In this document: positions 17,210-24,968 of the stretch, piece after piece
Position numbering within the stretch: position 1 is the stretch's first letter
Layout: the number at the start of each line of letters is the position of its first letter
Assembly (NCBI RefSeq): GCF_013364275.1
Contig: NZ_CP054932.1
Span: forward strand, 1,984,001 to 2,048,000
Origin: Actinomadura sp. NAK00032
Lineage (GTDB): Bacteria; Actinomycetota; Actinomycetes; Streptosporangiales; Streptosporangiaceae
Direction: 5' to 3'
Length of the DNA: 64,000 bases
Notes under the pieces: model-generated
The model's input: only the letters and a program-made list of their open reading frames with translations
Told to the model about the DNA's origin: nothing
Database searches by the model: none
Translations under genes and position numbers: made by a program

Positions 17210-18403
17210 CTAGCCCTTGAGGGCGATCTCCAGCTGGTCGAGGGCCCAGTCGAGGTCGGCGTGCTCGATGACCAGCGGCGGCGCGAGGCGCAGCGTGGTC
17301 TCGTGGGTCTCCTTGGCGAGGACGCCGAGGTCCATGAGCCGCTCGCTGACCGGGCGGGCCGGGCCGGTCAGCTCGACGCCCGCCCACAGCCCGCGCCCGC
17401 GCACCTCGCGGACGAGGTCGCCGGGCAGCCGGCCGAGCCGGTCGTGCAGGTGCGCGCCGAGCGTGCGGGAGCGCTCCTGGTACTCGCCGGTCTTCAGGAT
17501 CGCGATGACCTCGCGGCCGATCGCGCAGGCGAGCGGGTTGCCGCCGAACGTCGAGCCGTGCTGGCCGGGCTTGAACACGCCGAGCACGTCGCGGTCGGCG
17601 ACGACGGCGGACACCGGCATGATGCCGCCGCCGAGGGCCTTGCCGAGGATGTAGACGTCGGGGACGACGCCCTCGTGCTCGACGGCGAACGTGGTGCCGG
17701 TGCGGCCGAGGCCCGACTGGATCTCGTCCGCGATCATCAGCGCGCCGCCGGCGGTGCACAGCTCCCGCACCGCGCGCAGGAATCCGCTCGGCGGGACGTT
17801 CACGCCGGCCTCGCCCTGGATCGGCTCGATCAGCACGCCGACGGTGTGCTCGTCCATCGCGGCCTTGAGCGCCTCGGCGTCCCCGTACGGGACGGTCCGG
17901 AAGCCCGGCGTGTACGGGCCGTAGGAGTCGCGGGCGTCGGGGTCGGTGGAGAAGCTGATGATCGTGGTGGTGCGGCCGTGGAAGTTGCCCTCGAACGTGA
18001 TGATGTTCGCCTGGTCGGCCGGGACGCCCTTGACCTCGTAGCCCCACTTGCGGGCGGTCTTCAGCGCGGTCTCGACGGCCTCGGCGCCGCTGTTCATCGG
18101 CAGCACCATGTCCTTGCCGCACAGCTCGGCCAGCTCGGTGACGAACGGGCCGAACTGGTCGTGGTCGAACGCGCGGCTGACCAGCGTGACGCGGTCGAGC
18201 TGCCGCCGGGCGGCCTCCGCGAGGCGGGGGTTGCGGTGCCCGAAGTTGACCGCCGAGTAGGCGGCCAGCATGTCGAGGTAGCGGCGGCCCTCGGCATCGG
18301 TCAGCCAGGCGCCGTCCGCCTCGGCGACCACGATGGGAAGGGGATGGTAGTTGTGCGCGCTGTGGTCCTCGGACATCGCTCGCAGCTGGTCGGTTTGCGT
18401 CAC
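17210..18403 (-). CDS. rocD: Ornithine--oxo-acid aminotransferase
   Basis: PLP enzyme converting ornithine and 2-oxoglutarate to glutamate semialdehyde and glutamate, linking arginine and proline metabolism. Class III aminotransferase motifs are present: NSGAEAVETALK, the PLP-binding aspartate in IADEIQSGLGRTG, and the Schiff-base lysine in ILGKALGGG. Length 397 residues. GTG at 18403 is chosen because AAGGAG lies 5 nt upstream; the open frame beyond it is Pro-rich and not part of the fold. An Lrp/AsnC gene diverges from it and is the likely regulator. Confidence 0.93.
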   Translation of the reverse strand: MTQTDQLRAMSEDHSAHNYHPLPIVVAEADGAWLTDAEGRRYLDMLAAYSAVNFGHRNPRLAEAARRQLDRVTLVSRAFDHDQFGPFVTELAELCGKDMVLPMNSGAEAVETALKTARKWGYEVKGVPADQANIITFEGNFHGRTTTIISFSTDPDARDSYGPYTPGFRTVPYGDAEALKAAMDEHTVGVLIEPIQGEAGVNVPPSGFLRAVRELCTAGGALMIADEIQSGLGRTGTTFAVEHEGVVPDVYILGKALGGGIMPVSAVVADRDVLGVFKPGQHGSTFGGNPLACAIGREVIAILKTGEYQERSRTLGAHLHDRLGRLPGDLVREVRGRGLWAGVELTGPARPVSERLMDLGVLAKETHETTLRLAPPLVIEHADLDWALDQLEIALKG

Positions 18404-18580
18404 GACGCTCCTTCGCGGCTCGGCCCGGCCGGTCGGGCCGGGGCATGGCTGGACACCGGACGGGGAGTCCGGTGCCGAGGGGAGGGACGGGCGGGGTCCG
18501 GGTGGCCGCCGGTCCACTTCCCAGCGTATGTTCGGAAATGACCGCCGACCAATGACGAAAACCGACTTCGGGGGTGTTAT

Positions 18581-19057
18581 TTGTTGCGTCTTGACGACCT
18601 GGACCGTCGAATCGTTGCGCGGCTCCTGGAGGACGGGCGCGCCTCGTACGCGCAGATCGGGGACCGGGTCGGGTTGTCGGCGCCGGCGGTGAAGCGGCGG
18701 GTCGACCGGCTGCGCGCGGACGGCGTCATCAACGGCTTCGCGGCGGTCGTCGACCCGGCCGCGCTCGGCTGGACGACCGAGGCGTTCATCGAGATCTTCT
18801 GCACCGGCGCGACGTCACCGGAGCAGATCTACTCCAGTGTCCGCGGCCATCCGGAGGTCGTCGCGGCGTACACGATCAGCGGGGACGCCAGCGCGCTCGT
18901 GCATGTGCGGGCGCGCGACATCCAGCATCTGGAGCAGGCCCTCGAACGGCTGCGCCGGGAGGACAACATCACCGCGACCAAGACGGCGATCGTGCTGTCC
19001 CGGCTGATCGGCCGGCCCACCGACGCGCCGTCCGGCGGCCCGGTTACCGAGCAGTAG
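18581..19057 (+). CDS. Lrp/AsnC family transcriptional regulator
   Basis: Amino-acid-responsive regulator of 158 residues. The N-terminal HTH (about 5-60) reads LDDLDRRIVARLLEDG with recognition helix SAPAVKRRVDRL. The C-terminal RAM ligand-binding domain (about 70-140) includes GHPEVVAAYTISGDAS. Two consecutive TTG codons begin the frame and either may start it. It is divergent from rocD with 177 nt between, so it likely senses ornithine, arginine or a related amino acid and controls rocD. That assignment is inferred from position. Confidence 0.9.
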   Translation: MLRLDDLDRRIVARLLEDGRASYAQIGDRVGLSAPAVKRRVDRLRADGVINGFAAVVDPAALGWTTEAFIEIFCTGATSPEQIYSSVRGHPEVVAAYTISGDASALVHVRARDIQHLEQALERLRREDNITATKTAIVLSRLIGRPTDAPSGGPVTEQ

Positions 19058-19060
19058 GCT
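19055..19060 (+). promoter_or_regulatory. Leaderless-type -10 box of rraA, overlapping the upstream stop codon
   Basis: TAGGCT lies 6 nt before the rraA ATG. Its first three bases are the stop codon of the Lrp gene, so rraA may have its own leaderless transcript despite the 9-nt gap. Confidence 0.45.
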
Positions 19061-19066
19061 GCCGTC

Positions 19067-19549
19067 ATGGACTTCGCGACCGCTGACCTCATCGACGACT
19101 TCGGGGCCGAGCTGCGCAGCTGCGAGACCCAGTTCCGGCAGTACGGCGGCCGGACGGCGTTCGCCGGCCCGGTCTCCACCGTGCGCTGCCACCGCGACAA
19201 CGGCCTGGTGAAGAGGCTGCTCAACACGCCGGGCGGGGGCCGGGTGCTGGTCGTGGACGGGGCCGGCTCGCTGGCGTCCGCGCTGATGGGCGACATGATC
19301 GCGGCGGCGGCCGTGGCGAACGGCTGGTCCGGCGTCGTGATCAACGGCGCGGTGCGGGACGTGGCGGCGCTGCGCGGTCTCGACCTCGGCGCGAAGGCGC
19401 TCGGCTCGAACCCGCGCAAGAGCGCCAAGGACGGCGCCGGCGAGGTGGACGTCCCGGTGTCGTTCGGCGGCGCGGAGTTCCGCCCCGGCGACTGGCTCTA
19501 CAGCGACGAGGACGGCATCGTCGTCGCGGAGCGCGAACTCCCGCGCTGA
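19067..19549 (+). CDS. rraA: RraA family protein (ribonuclease E inhibitor / HMG aldolase-like)
   Basis: A 160-residue member of the RraA fold. Family features include the glycine-rich loop [13 protein letters not shown] and the G-x-x-RD type motif GAVRDVAAL that in aldolase members binds metal and substrate. E. coli RraA inhibits RNase E. Other members act as 4-hydroxy-4-methyl-2-oxoglutarate or oxaloacetate lyases, and the short length fits either. The gene is 9 nt downstream of the Lrp regulator. Confidence 0.9.
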   Translation: MDFATADLIDDFGAELRSCETQFRQYGGRTAFAGPVSTVRCHRDNGLVKRLLNTPGGGRVLVVDGAGSLASALMGDMIAAAAVANGWSGVVINGAVRDVAALRGLDLGAKALGSNPRKSAKDGAGEVDVPVSFGGAEFRPGDWLYSDEDGIVVAERELPR

Positions 19550-19667
19550 CCTGCGGGCATCGCGCGACATGACACGCTATTCGGTACAAGATCGGCTAAA
19601 TCGGCCCTAGCCGGTGGGCGCCGTGTGGTCTTTCCTGCTCTCAGCAACCACCAGAGGTAGGGGAGAC

Positions 19668-21734
19668 ATGCGCGTCAAACAGATGCTGCTGGTACCCGCG
19701 TCGGCGCTGCTGCTGGTCGCGGGGCTCGCCGCCGCCCCGGCCGCGGCGCTGGCGAAGCCGCCGATCCCGAACGAGACCGCGAACCCCTGGCAGATGCGGC
19801 ACTGGCCGCAGACGCAGCCGTGGCAGCGCGAGCAGCCGTCCGCCCGCACGTTCGCGGCGGGCGCCCCGCGCCCGATCGACCCGCAGAACTACGAGCTTCC
19901 CGACACGATGACGTGGGACGACTACAAGCGCATCCCCGGCACCTCGTGGGCGGACCCGTCCCGCAAGGGGTCGGTGGAGAACTTCAACGTCGCGATCGTC
20001 CTCGTCGACTACGCGAACCAGCCGTTCGAGGTGACGCGGCCGCGGAACTCCTCCATCTTCGGCAACCCGGTGAAGGTCGGCGACGTCCCGCGCGAAGGGG
20101 TCGCGAAGTTCTACCAGGACCTGCTCAACAGGCCGCAGGAGCTGAACCACGGCCACACCCTCCACGAGTACTGGATGGAGGACTCCGGCGGCCGGTACGG
20201 GGTCGACCTCACCGGTTTCGGCGCCTACCGGATGCCCGCCAAGGACCACGAGTACGGCGTCGACCGCATGCAGGGCGGCACCGGCTGCCCCGCCGGCGAC
20301 ACCTGCAACCGCGACCTGCGGGCCGACGCCCGCGCCGCGTGGGTCGCCGACGTCGGCGAGGAGACCGCGAAGAAGTACGACTTCGTGTTCTTCCTCAGCG
20401 CCGGGCAGGACGAGTCGTCCACCTGGCAGGAGTTCGGCGAGATGAAGTTCACCGCGAAGGAGGACGTCCCGCCGGAGTGGGGGCCGGGCGACCCGGGCCT
20501 GACGAACTGGGTGAAGACCCGGTACGTGCCGTGGACGTCCTGGCAGGCGGGCTCCACGCTCTGGCCGAACGCCATCTTCGGCGTCTCCTCCACCCAGGCG
20601 GAGAGCTCCGGCATGTCGGTCTACGCCCACGAGTTCAGCCACATCCTGGGCATCGGCGACAACTACAACAACCCGTACAGCGACCCGCCGCGCCGCGCCT
20701 ACAGCGGCCCGTGGGACATGCTGAGCCGGGGCACCTTCAACGGGCCGGGCGGCCCGCACAGCCGCTGGACGATCCCCGCGACGGGCGGCGGCTCCATGGG
20801 CGCGCAGCACATGCTCCGCAACAAGATGAAGCTCGGCATGGTGAACCCTGACAACGTGCTGCAGCTCAGCCGGGACGCGCTCGCCTCGTCCGGCATGGTC
20901 GTCGCGCAGGTGACGGCCCGGTCGGTCGACCCCGGCAAGAGCGGCCTCGCCGGCATCAACGTGAAGCTCGGCGCGGGCGGCGACAAGAGCCCCGGCTGCG
21001 ACACCGGCACGGACCCGCTCTGCGACGACGGCGGTTACGACAACTACACCCTCGAGGTCGTCGACCGGATGGGCACCGACTCCTTCACCCCCGACTCCGG
21101 CGTGCTGCTGGCGAAGACGAAGGACGCGGACGACGCCCCGTTCATCTGGGTCAAGGACGCCAACCCGCAGGACATCGACAAGGTCGACTTCGTCCGCCCG
21201 GACGGCACCCCGGTGAAGATGACGATCGGCGACTACCGGCAGCTGTCGGACGCCCTGTACCACGCGGGCACCGGCTCCGGCAGCGAGTACGAGTACGTGG
21301 ACGAGGCCAACCGGCTGCACTTCTACGTGCTGAACCTGAAGCGCGACCGGCGCGGCGTCCTGTCCTACACGGTCGCGGTCAGCTCCCTCGACGGCGCCGG
21401 CCCGCAGCGGCGCGGCGTGAAGGTGGACTCGGGCCGCGCCCGCCCGGCGGGCGCGGGCTGGGCGAAGTGCACGCTGACGCTCCGCAACACCGGCCGCGGC
21501 GGTGCCGGCCCCCACGGCTCCGACGTGTTCCGGCTGAAGGCGGACGTGGCCGGCGACGGCTGGACGACCTGGCTGCCCAACGAGCTGGCCACCGCGAAGG
21601 CGCACGGCCGGACCCGCGTCGAGGTGTGGGCGAAGCCCGGCCCCGGTGCCTCCCGGCACGCGCGGCTGCGGCTGACCGGGACCTCGGAGAGCGACCCGTC
21701 GAAGTCGGACTCCGGTACCTGCGCGCTGCGCTGA
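19668..21734 (+). CDS. Secreted M6 family metalloprotease
   Basis: Immune inhibitor A-like zinc protease of 688 residues. A signal peptide is clear (MRVKQ, hydrophobic core, then AAALA-KP). The catalytic motif HEFSHILGIGD spans 321-331, giving ligands H321, H325 and probably D331, with E322 as general base. The downstream WDMLSRG segment is placed like the met-turn region. The C-terminal 130 residues form a beta-rich region like NPCBM or CARDB accessory domains, with a final cysteine pair. ATG at 19668 has GGGGAG upstream. A strong hairpin follows the stop. Confidence 0.92.
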   Translation: MRVKQMLLVPASALLLVAGLAAAPAAALAKPPIPNETANPWQMRHWPQTQPWQREQPSARTFAAGAPRPIDPQNYELPDTMTWDDYKRIPGTSWADPSRKGSVENFNVAIVLVDYANQPFEVTRPRNSSIFGNPVKVGDVPREGVAKFYQDLLNRPQELNHGHTLHEYWMEDSGGRYGVDLTGFGAYRMPAKDHEYGVDRMQGGTGCPAGDTCNRDLRADARAAWVADVGEETAKKYDFVFFLSAGQDESSTWQEFGEMKFTAKEDVPPEWGPGDPGLTNWVKTRYVPWTSWQAGSTLWPNAIFGVSSTQAESSGMSVYAHEFSHILGIGDNYNNPYSDPPRRAYSGPWDMLSRGTFNGPGGPHSRWTIPATGGGSMGAQHMLRNKMKLGMVNPDNVLQLSRDALASSGMVVAQVTARSVDPGKSGLAGINVKLGAGGDKSPGCDTGTDPLCDDGGYDNYTLEVVDRMGTDSFTPDSGVLLAKTKDADDAPFIWVKDANPQDIDKVDFVRPDGTPVKMTIGDYRQLSDALYHAGTGSGSEYEYVDEANRLHFYVLNLKRDRRGVLSYTVAVSSLDGAGPQRRGVKVDSGRARPAGAGWAKCTLTLRNTGRGGAGPHGSDVFRLKADVAGDGWTTWLPNELATAKAHGRTRVEVWAKPGPGASRHARLRLTGTSESDPSKSDSGTCALR

Positions 21735-21743
21735 TCCCCTGAG

Positions 21744-21773
21744 CGGGACGGCCCCGGCGGCGGGGCCGTCCCG
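21744..21773 (+). terminator. Hairpin terminator after the M6 protease gene
   Basis: Perfect 13-bp stem (arm CGGGACGGCCCCG) with a 4-nt loop, 9 nt beyond the stop. No T-tract. Confidence 0.75.
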
Positions 21774-21858
21774 TCCGGCGGCGTAAACAGAAATTGCCCA
21801 TCGCGAAAGGTGCGGCCGCCTTTACCCCGACCCGGACCCGGCAACGTTGCGGAACGTG

Positions 21859-23082
21859 ATGATCTTGCAACGCACGGCGACCGGGACGGGGTGGGCGGCC
21901 GTCGCGGCTCTGATGGCCGGTGTCCCCACGTTCGCGCTGGCAGCCGCCGTACCCGCCGCCCAGGCGGCCACCCCGACGACGGCGAAGGCCCCGGCCGGTC
22001 TCAATCCCCGCGACTTCGCGCTGCGCCGCGGCCCCTCCCACGCCGCGCCGATCCAGGCACTCGACCGCAGCCTGCGCGGCACCGGCGTGGACGGCGTGAT
22101 CCGATCGTCCGGGCAGAAGAAGCTCGGCCGCGGCTGCGGCGGCCCGGCCGCCGTCCCCGCCGGCTCGCTCGTGTACTGCTTCAACCGGGCCGACACCGCC
22201 ACGAGGGCCTGGGTCCCGCAGGGCGTCACGACCGCGTCGGACGCCTCCGCCGGTGAGACGTCACCAGGCGGCGGCAGGCCGATCCTCGTGTCGTGGCACA
22301 ACGGCGGCAAGGTCAGGGTCACCTTCGTCAACCCCGGCCGCCGCACCTACCGGCACGTCCTGCTCGTCGAACCGCAGATGCGGGGCGGCCGCGCCACCTT
22401 CGGCGACATCGGCATCCACGCCGGCGGGATCGCCTGGTACGGCGACACCCTGTACGTCGCCGACACCCGCCACGGCCTGCGCATGTTCGACATGCGCCGG
22501 ATCTACGACCTGAGCAGGAGCAAGGCGGGCTCCACCGGCCACGCGGGCTGGGTCGGCCTCCACAAGGGCAAGTACTACGGGCACGGCTTCCGCTACGTCC
22601 TCCCGCAGACGGGCAGCTGGCGGTTCGCCCACGGCAAGGTCGGCCGCAAGTGCCGCGGCTCCGGCCCGCCGCGCATGTCGTGGATCTCCGTCGACCGCAC
22701 CGACTCGCCGCACGTCCTCGCCGGGGGCGAGTACTGCCGTCCGAACTGGGCGCGGGGACGGGTGGTGACGTGGCGGCTGGCGGCGCTCGCCGGCGGCGGG
22801 ACCGTCCGCCCCACCGGCGGAGCCGAGCTGCCGGCGGACCGGATCCAGGGCGCCGTCCGGACCAACGGCCGCTGGTGGTTCTCGCAGAGCCGCGGGCACG
22901 CGCGCGGCCGGCTCCTGACGGCCCGCTACTCCGGCACCGGCTGGGGCAAGGTGCAGCGCCGCGCGTCCTCCCGCGGGCCCGAGGACCTGTCCTGCCAGCG
23001 CGGCGCGCACCGCATCTGGACGGTCGCGGAGTACGCCGGCAAGCGCGCCCTGTGGAGCTTCCGCGCAAGCTCCTGCGCCTGA
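21859..23082 (+). CDS. Secreted protein of unknown function
   Basis: About 407 residues with a signal peptide (hydrophobic core, then PAAQA-ATPT) and no membrane segment in the mature part. The mature protein has many Trp/Gly/Arg-rich segments (for example GGIAWYGDTLYVADTRHGLRMFD) that resemble beta-propeller blades. Six or so cysteines suggest disulfides. I do not recognise an enzyme motif. Similar proteins with a propeller look occur as exported proteins of unknown role in actinomycetes. ATG at 21859 is chosen; TTG 21847 and GTG 21856 are alternatives. Confidence 0.75.
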   Translation: MILQRTATGTGWAAVAALMAGVPTFALAAAVPAAQAATPTTAKAPAGLNPRDFALRRGPSHAAPIQALDRSLRGTGVDGVIRSSGQKKLGRGCGGPAAVPAGSLVYCFNRADTATRAWVPQGVTTASDASAGETSPGGGRPILVSWHNGGKVRVTFVNPGRRTYRHVLLVEPQMRGGRATFGDIGIHAGGIAWYGDTLYVADTRHGLRMFDMRRIYDLSRSKAGSTGHAGWVGLHKGKYYGHGFRYVLPQTGSWRFAHGKVGRKCRGSGPPRMSWISVDRTDSPHVLAGGEYCRPNWARGRVVTWRLAALAGGGTVRPTGGAELPADRIQGAVRTNGRWWFSQSRGHARGRLLTARYSGTGWGKVQRRASSRGPEDLSCQRGAHRIWTVAEYAGKRALWSFRASSCA

Positions 23083-23087
23083 CCCGG

Positions 23088-24272
23088 TCACGCGTTCACC
23101 GACGTCCGGGCCCGCGCGGCGTCCTCGACGGGACGCCGCCGGACCTGCCCCAGCGCGACGGCGCCGAGCGCCGCCACGCCCAGCGCCGCGCCGATCCACG
23201 CCGTGGCCGGGTAGCCCAGCCCGGCGTCGAGCGCGAGCCCGCCGAGCCACGGCCCCACGGTGATGCCGATGTTGAACGCCACCACGTTCCCGGCGGCCAC
23301 CAGCGTCGCCGCGCCGTCCACCATCCCGAACGCCCGCGTGTTCAGCGTCGGATTCGTGGCGAACCCGGCGAACCCCAGCAGGAACACCAGGGCCACCACC
23401 GGGACGGGCGACTCCGCCGTCAGCGCGAGCAGCACGGACACGACCGTGAGCCCGGCGAACCCCGCGTACAGGGTCGGGACGGCCCGCGTGTCGGCCGTCC
23501 GCCCGCCGGCCGTGATCCCGATGAGCGCGCCGACGCCGTACAGGGCGAGGACGCCGGGCACCCAGGCCTCCGCGATCCCCGTCGTCTCCGTCAGCAGCGC
23601 GCCGAGGTAGCCGAACGTGACGAGGAGCCCGCTCGTCGCCAGCGCGGTCGTCCCGTACAGCAGCCACAGCCGGGGGACGGCCACCGCGCGCAGCTCGGCC
23701 CGGACGCGGGGCGCCGCGCCGCCCGTGCGCCCGGCGGGGATCGTCGCGGCCACCCCGGCCATCGCGGCCGCCGACATCGCCGCCACCGCCCAGAACGCCG
23801 CCCGCCAGCCGAGGTGCTGGCCGATCACCGTCCCGGCGGGCAGCCCCACGATCGCCGCGACGGTGAGCCCGCCCGCGACGACCCCCATCGCCCTGCCCCG
23901 CGCGTTCGCCGGGACGAGCGAGACCGCCGTCGCCGCCGCCACCGCCCAGAACCCGGCGTAGACGAACGCGCCCACGATCCGCATCGCGAACAGCACCCAG
24001 TACCCGGGGGTCAGCGCGCTGACGGCGTGCGTCAGGACGAACACCGCGAGGAACGCCAGCATCGTGCTCCGGTGCGGCCACCGCAGCGTCAGCAACGCCA
24101 GGACCGGGGCCCCGGCGAGCATCCCGATCGCGAACGCGGAGATCAGCAGCCCCGCGTCGGGCACCGACACCCCGAGGTCGGCGGCCATCTCCGGCAGCAG
24201 GCCCGCGAGCATCAGCTCCGACGTCCCCTGGGCGAAGATCGCCATCCCCAGCACGTACACGGCCAGTGGCAT
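23088..24272 (-). CDS. MFS transporter, arabinose/chloramphenicol efflux (DHA1) type
   Basis: Twelve-helix major facilitator of 394 residues. The first helix (FAQGTSELMLAGLLPEMAADLGVS) is characteristic of the Cmx/AraJ-like DHA1 group, and motif C-like glycines occur in GGLTVAAIVGLPAGTVIG. The ATG follows a GGGAGAGGG ribosome site. A TetR-type operator lies just upstream and the TetR gene precedes it by 77 nt on the same strand, so this is probably a regulated drug or metabolite exporter. Confidence 0.9.
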   Translation of the reverse strand: MPLAVYVLGMAIFAQGTSELMLAGLLPEMAADLGVSVPDAGLLISAFAIGMLAGAPVLALLTLRWPHRSTMLAFLAVFVLTHAVSALTPGYWVLFAMRIVGAFVYAGFWAVAAATAVSLVPANARGRAMGVVAGGLTVAAIVGLPAGTVIGQHLGWRAAFWAVAAMSAAAMAGVAATIPAGRTGGAAPRVRAELRAVAVPRLWLLYGTTALATSGLLVTFGYLGALLTETTGIAEAWVPGVLALYGVGALIGITAGGRTADTRAVPTLYAGFAGLTVVSVLLALTAESPVPVVALVFLLGFAGFATNPTLNTRAFGMVDGAATLVAAGNVVAFNIGITVGPWLGGLALDAGLGYPATAWIGAALGVAALGAVALGQVRRRPVEDAARARTSVNA

Positions 24273-24289
24273 CGCTGTCCCTCTCCCTG

Positions 24290-24311
24290 TTTTGGATAGA
24301 TCAGTACAAAA
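24290..24311 (-). promoter_or_regulatory. TetR-type operator upstream of the MFS gene
   Basis: A 22-nt AT-rich element has outer arms TTTTG and CAAAA. It contains the pattern TTGGA-N8-TACA, shared in the same spacing with the element upstream of the tetR gene. Confidence 0.5.
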
Positions 24312-24349
24312 TCAGCGCGTGGAAAAGGGCGGCCGCGGCCGCCCTCGTC

Positions 24350-24925
24350 TCAGAGGGCGGTCATGGCCGTGTCGGCGATGCTCTGCAGGGTGGCCCGGTC
24401 GGCGCCGCCGCGTGCGGCGACCTGGATGCCGCTCACCGTCGCGATCACGAAGTGCGTCAGCGCCGCCGCGTCCCGGTCCGGGGCGATCTCGCCGGCGCGG
24501 ATGCCGTCCTCGATGCCGGACTTCAGCAGGTCGAAGCGCCGCCGCCGGTCCCGGTCGAGCCGCTCGGCGATGTCGGGGTCATGCGGCCCGAACTCGACCG
24601 TCGCGTTCACGACCAGGCAGCCGGCCGGGTCCCCGGCGTCCGGCTCGACGGCCCACTCCAGCACCGTCCGCAGCTTCTCCCGCACGGGCTTGGCGCCGTC
24701 CTCCATCAGTTCGGCGAGACGACCCGTCCGGTGCTGCGTGTAGTGCGTCAGCGCCTTGACGTACAGGTCGCGCTTGCTGGCGAACGTGTTGTAGATGCTG
24801 CTGCGCCCGAGACCGGTCGCCTCGCACAGCTCCTGCGTGGAGGTCGCCTCGTACCCGTCCGCCCAGAAGGCCAGCATGGCCGCCCGGACGGCCCGCTCCT
24901 CCTCGAACTTCCTCGGCCGCCCCAT
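24350..24925 (-). CDS. TetR/AcrR family transcriptional repressor
   Basis: A 191-residue regulator. The N-terminal HTH (about 8-55) carries GYEATSTQELCEATGLGRSSIYNTFASK. The ligand domain contains the CLVVNATVEF segment found in the TetR_C subgroup near YxaF/LmrA-like regulators. TAGCCT lies 6 nt before the ATG, suggesting a leaderless mRNA. It likely represses itself and the downstream MFS exporter through two similar operators. Confidence 0.92.
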   Translation of the reverse strand: MGRPRKFEEERAVRAAMLAFWADGYEATSTQELCEATGLGRSSIYNTFASKRDLYVKALTHYTQHRTGRLAELMEDGAKPVREKLRTVLEWAVEPDAGDPAGCLVVNATVEFGPHDPDIAERLDRDRRRRFDLLKSGIEDGIRAGEIAPDRDAAALTHFVIATVSGIQVAARGGADRATLQSIADTAMTAL

Positions 24926-24942
24926 GTCCGCAGGCTAACACG

Positions 24943-24964
24943 TTATGTATCGGCCGGTCCAATA
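24943..24964 (-). promoter_or_regulatory. TetR-type operator upstream of tetR
   Basis: Read on the minus strand, this element matches the one upstream of the MFS gene at 13 or so of 22 positions, including TTGGA-N8-TACA. It lies directly upstream of the TAGCCT -10 box (24932-24937), where a bound repressor would block RNA polymerase. Confidence 0.45.
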
Positions 24965-24968
24965 TCGT

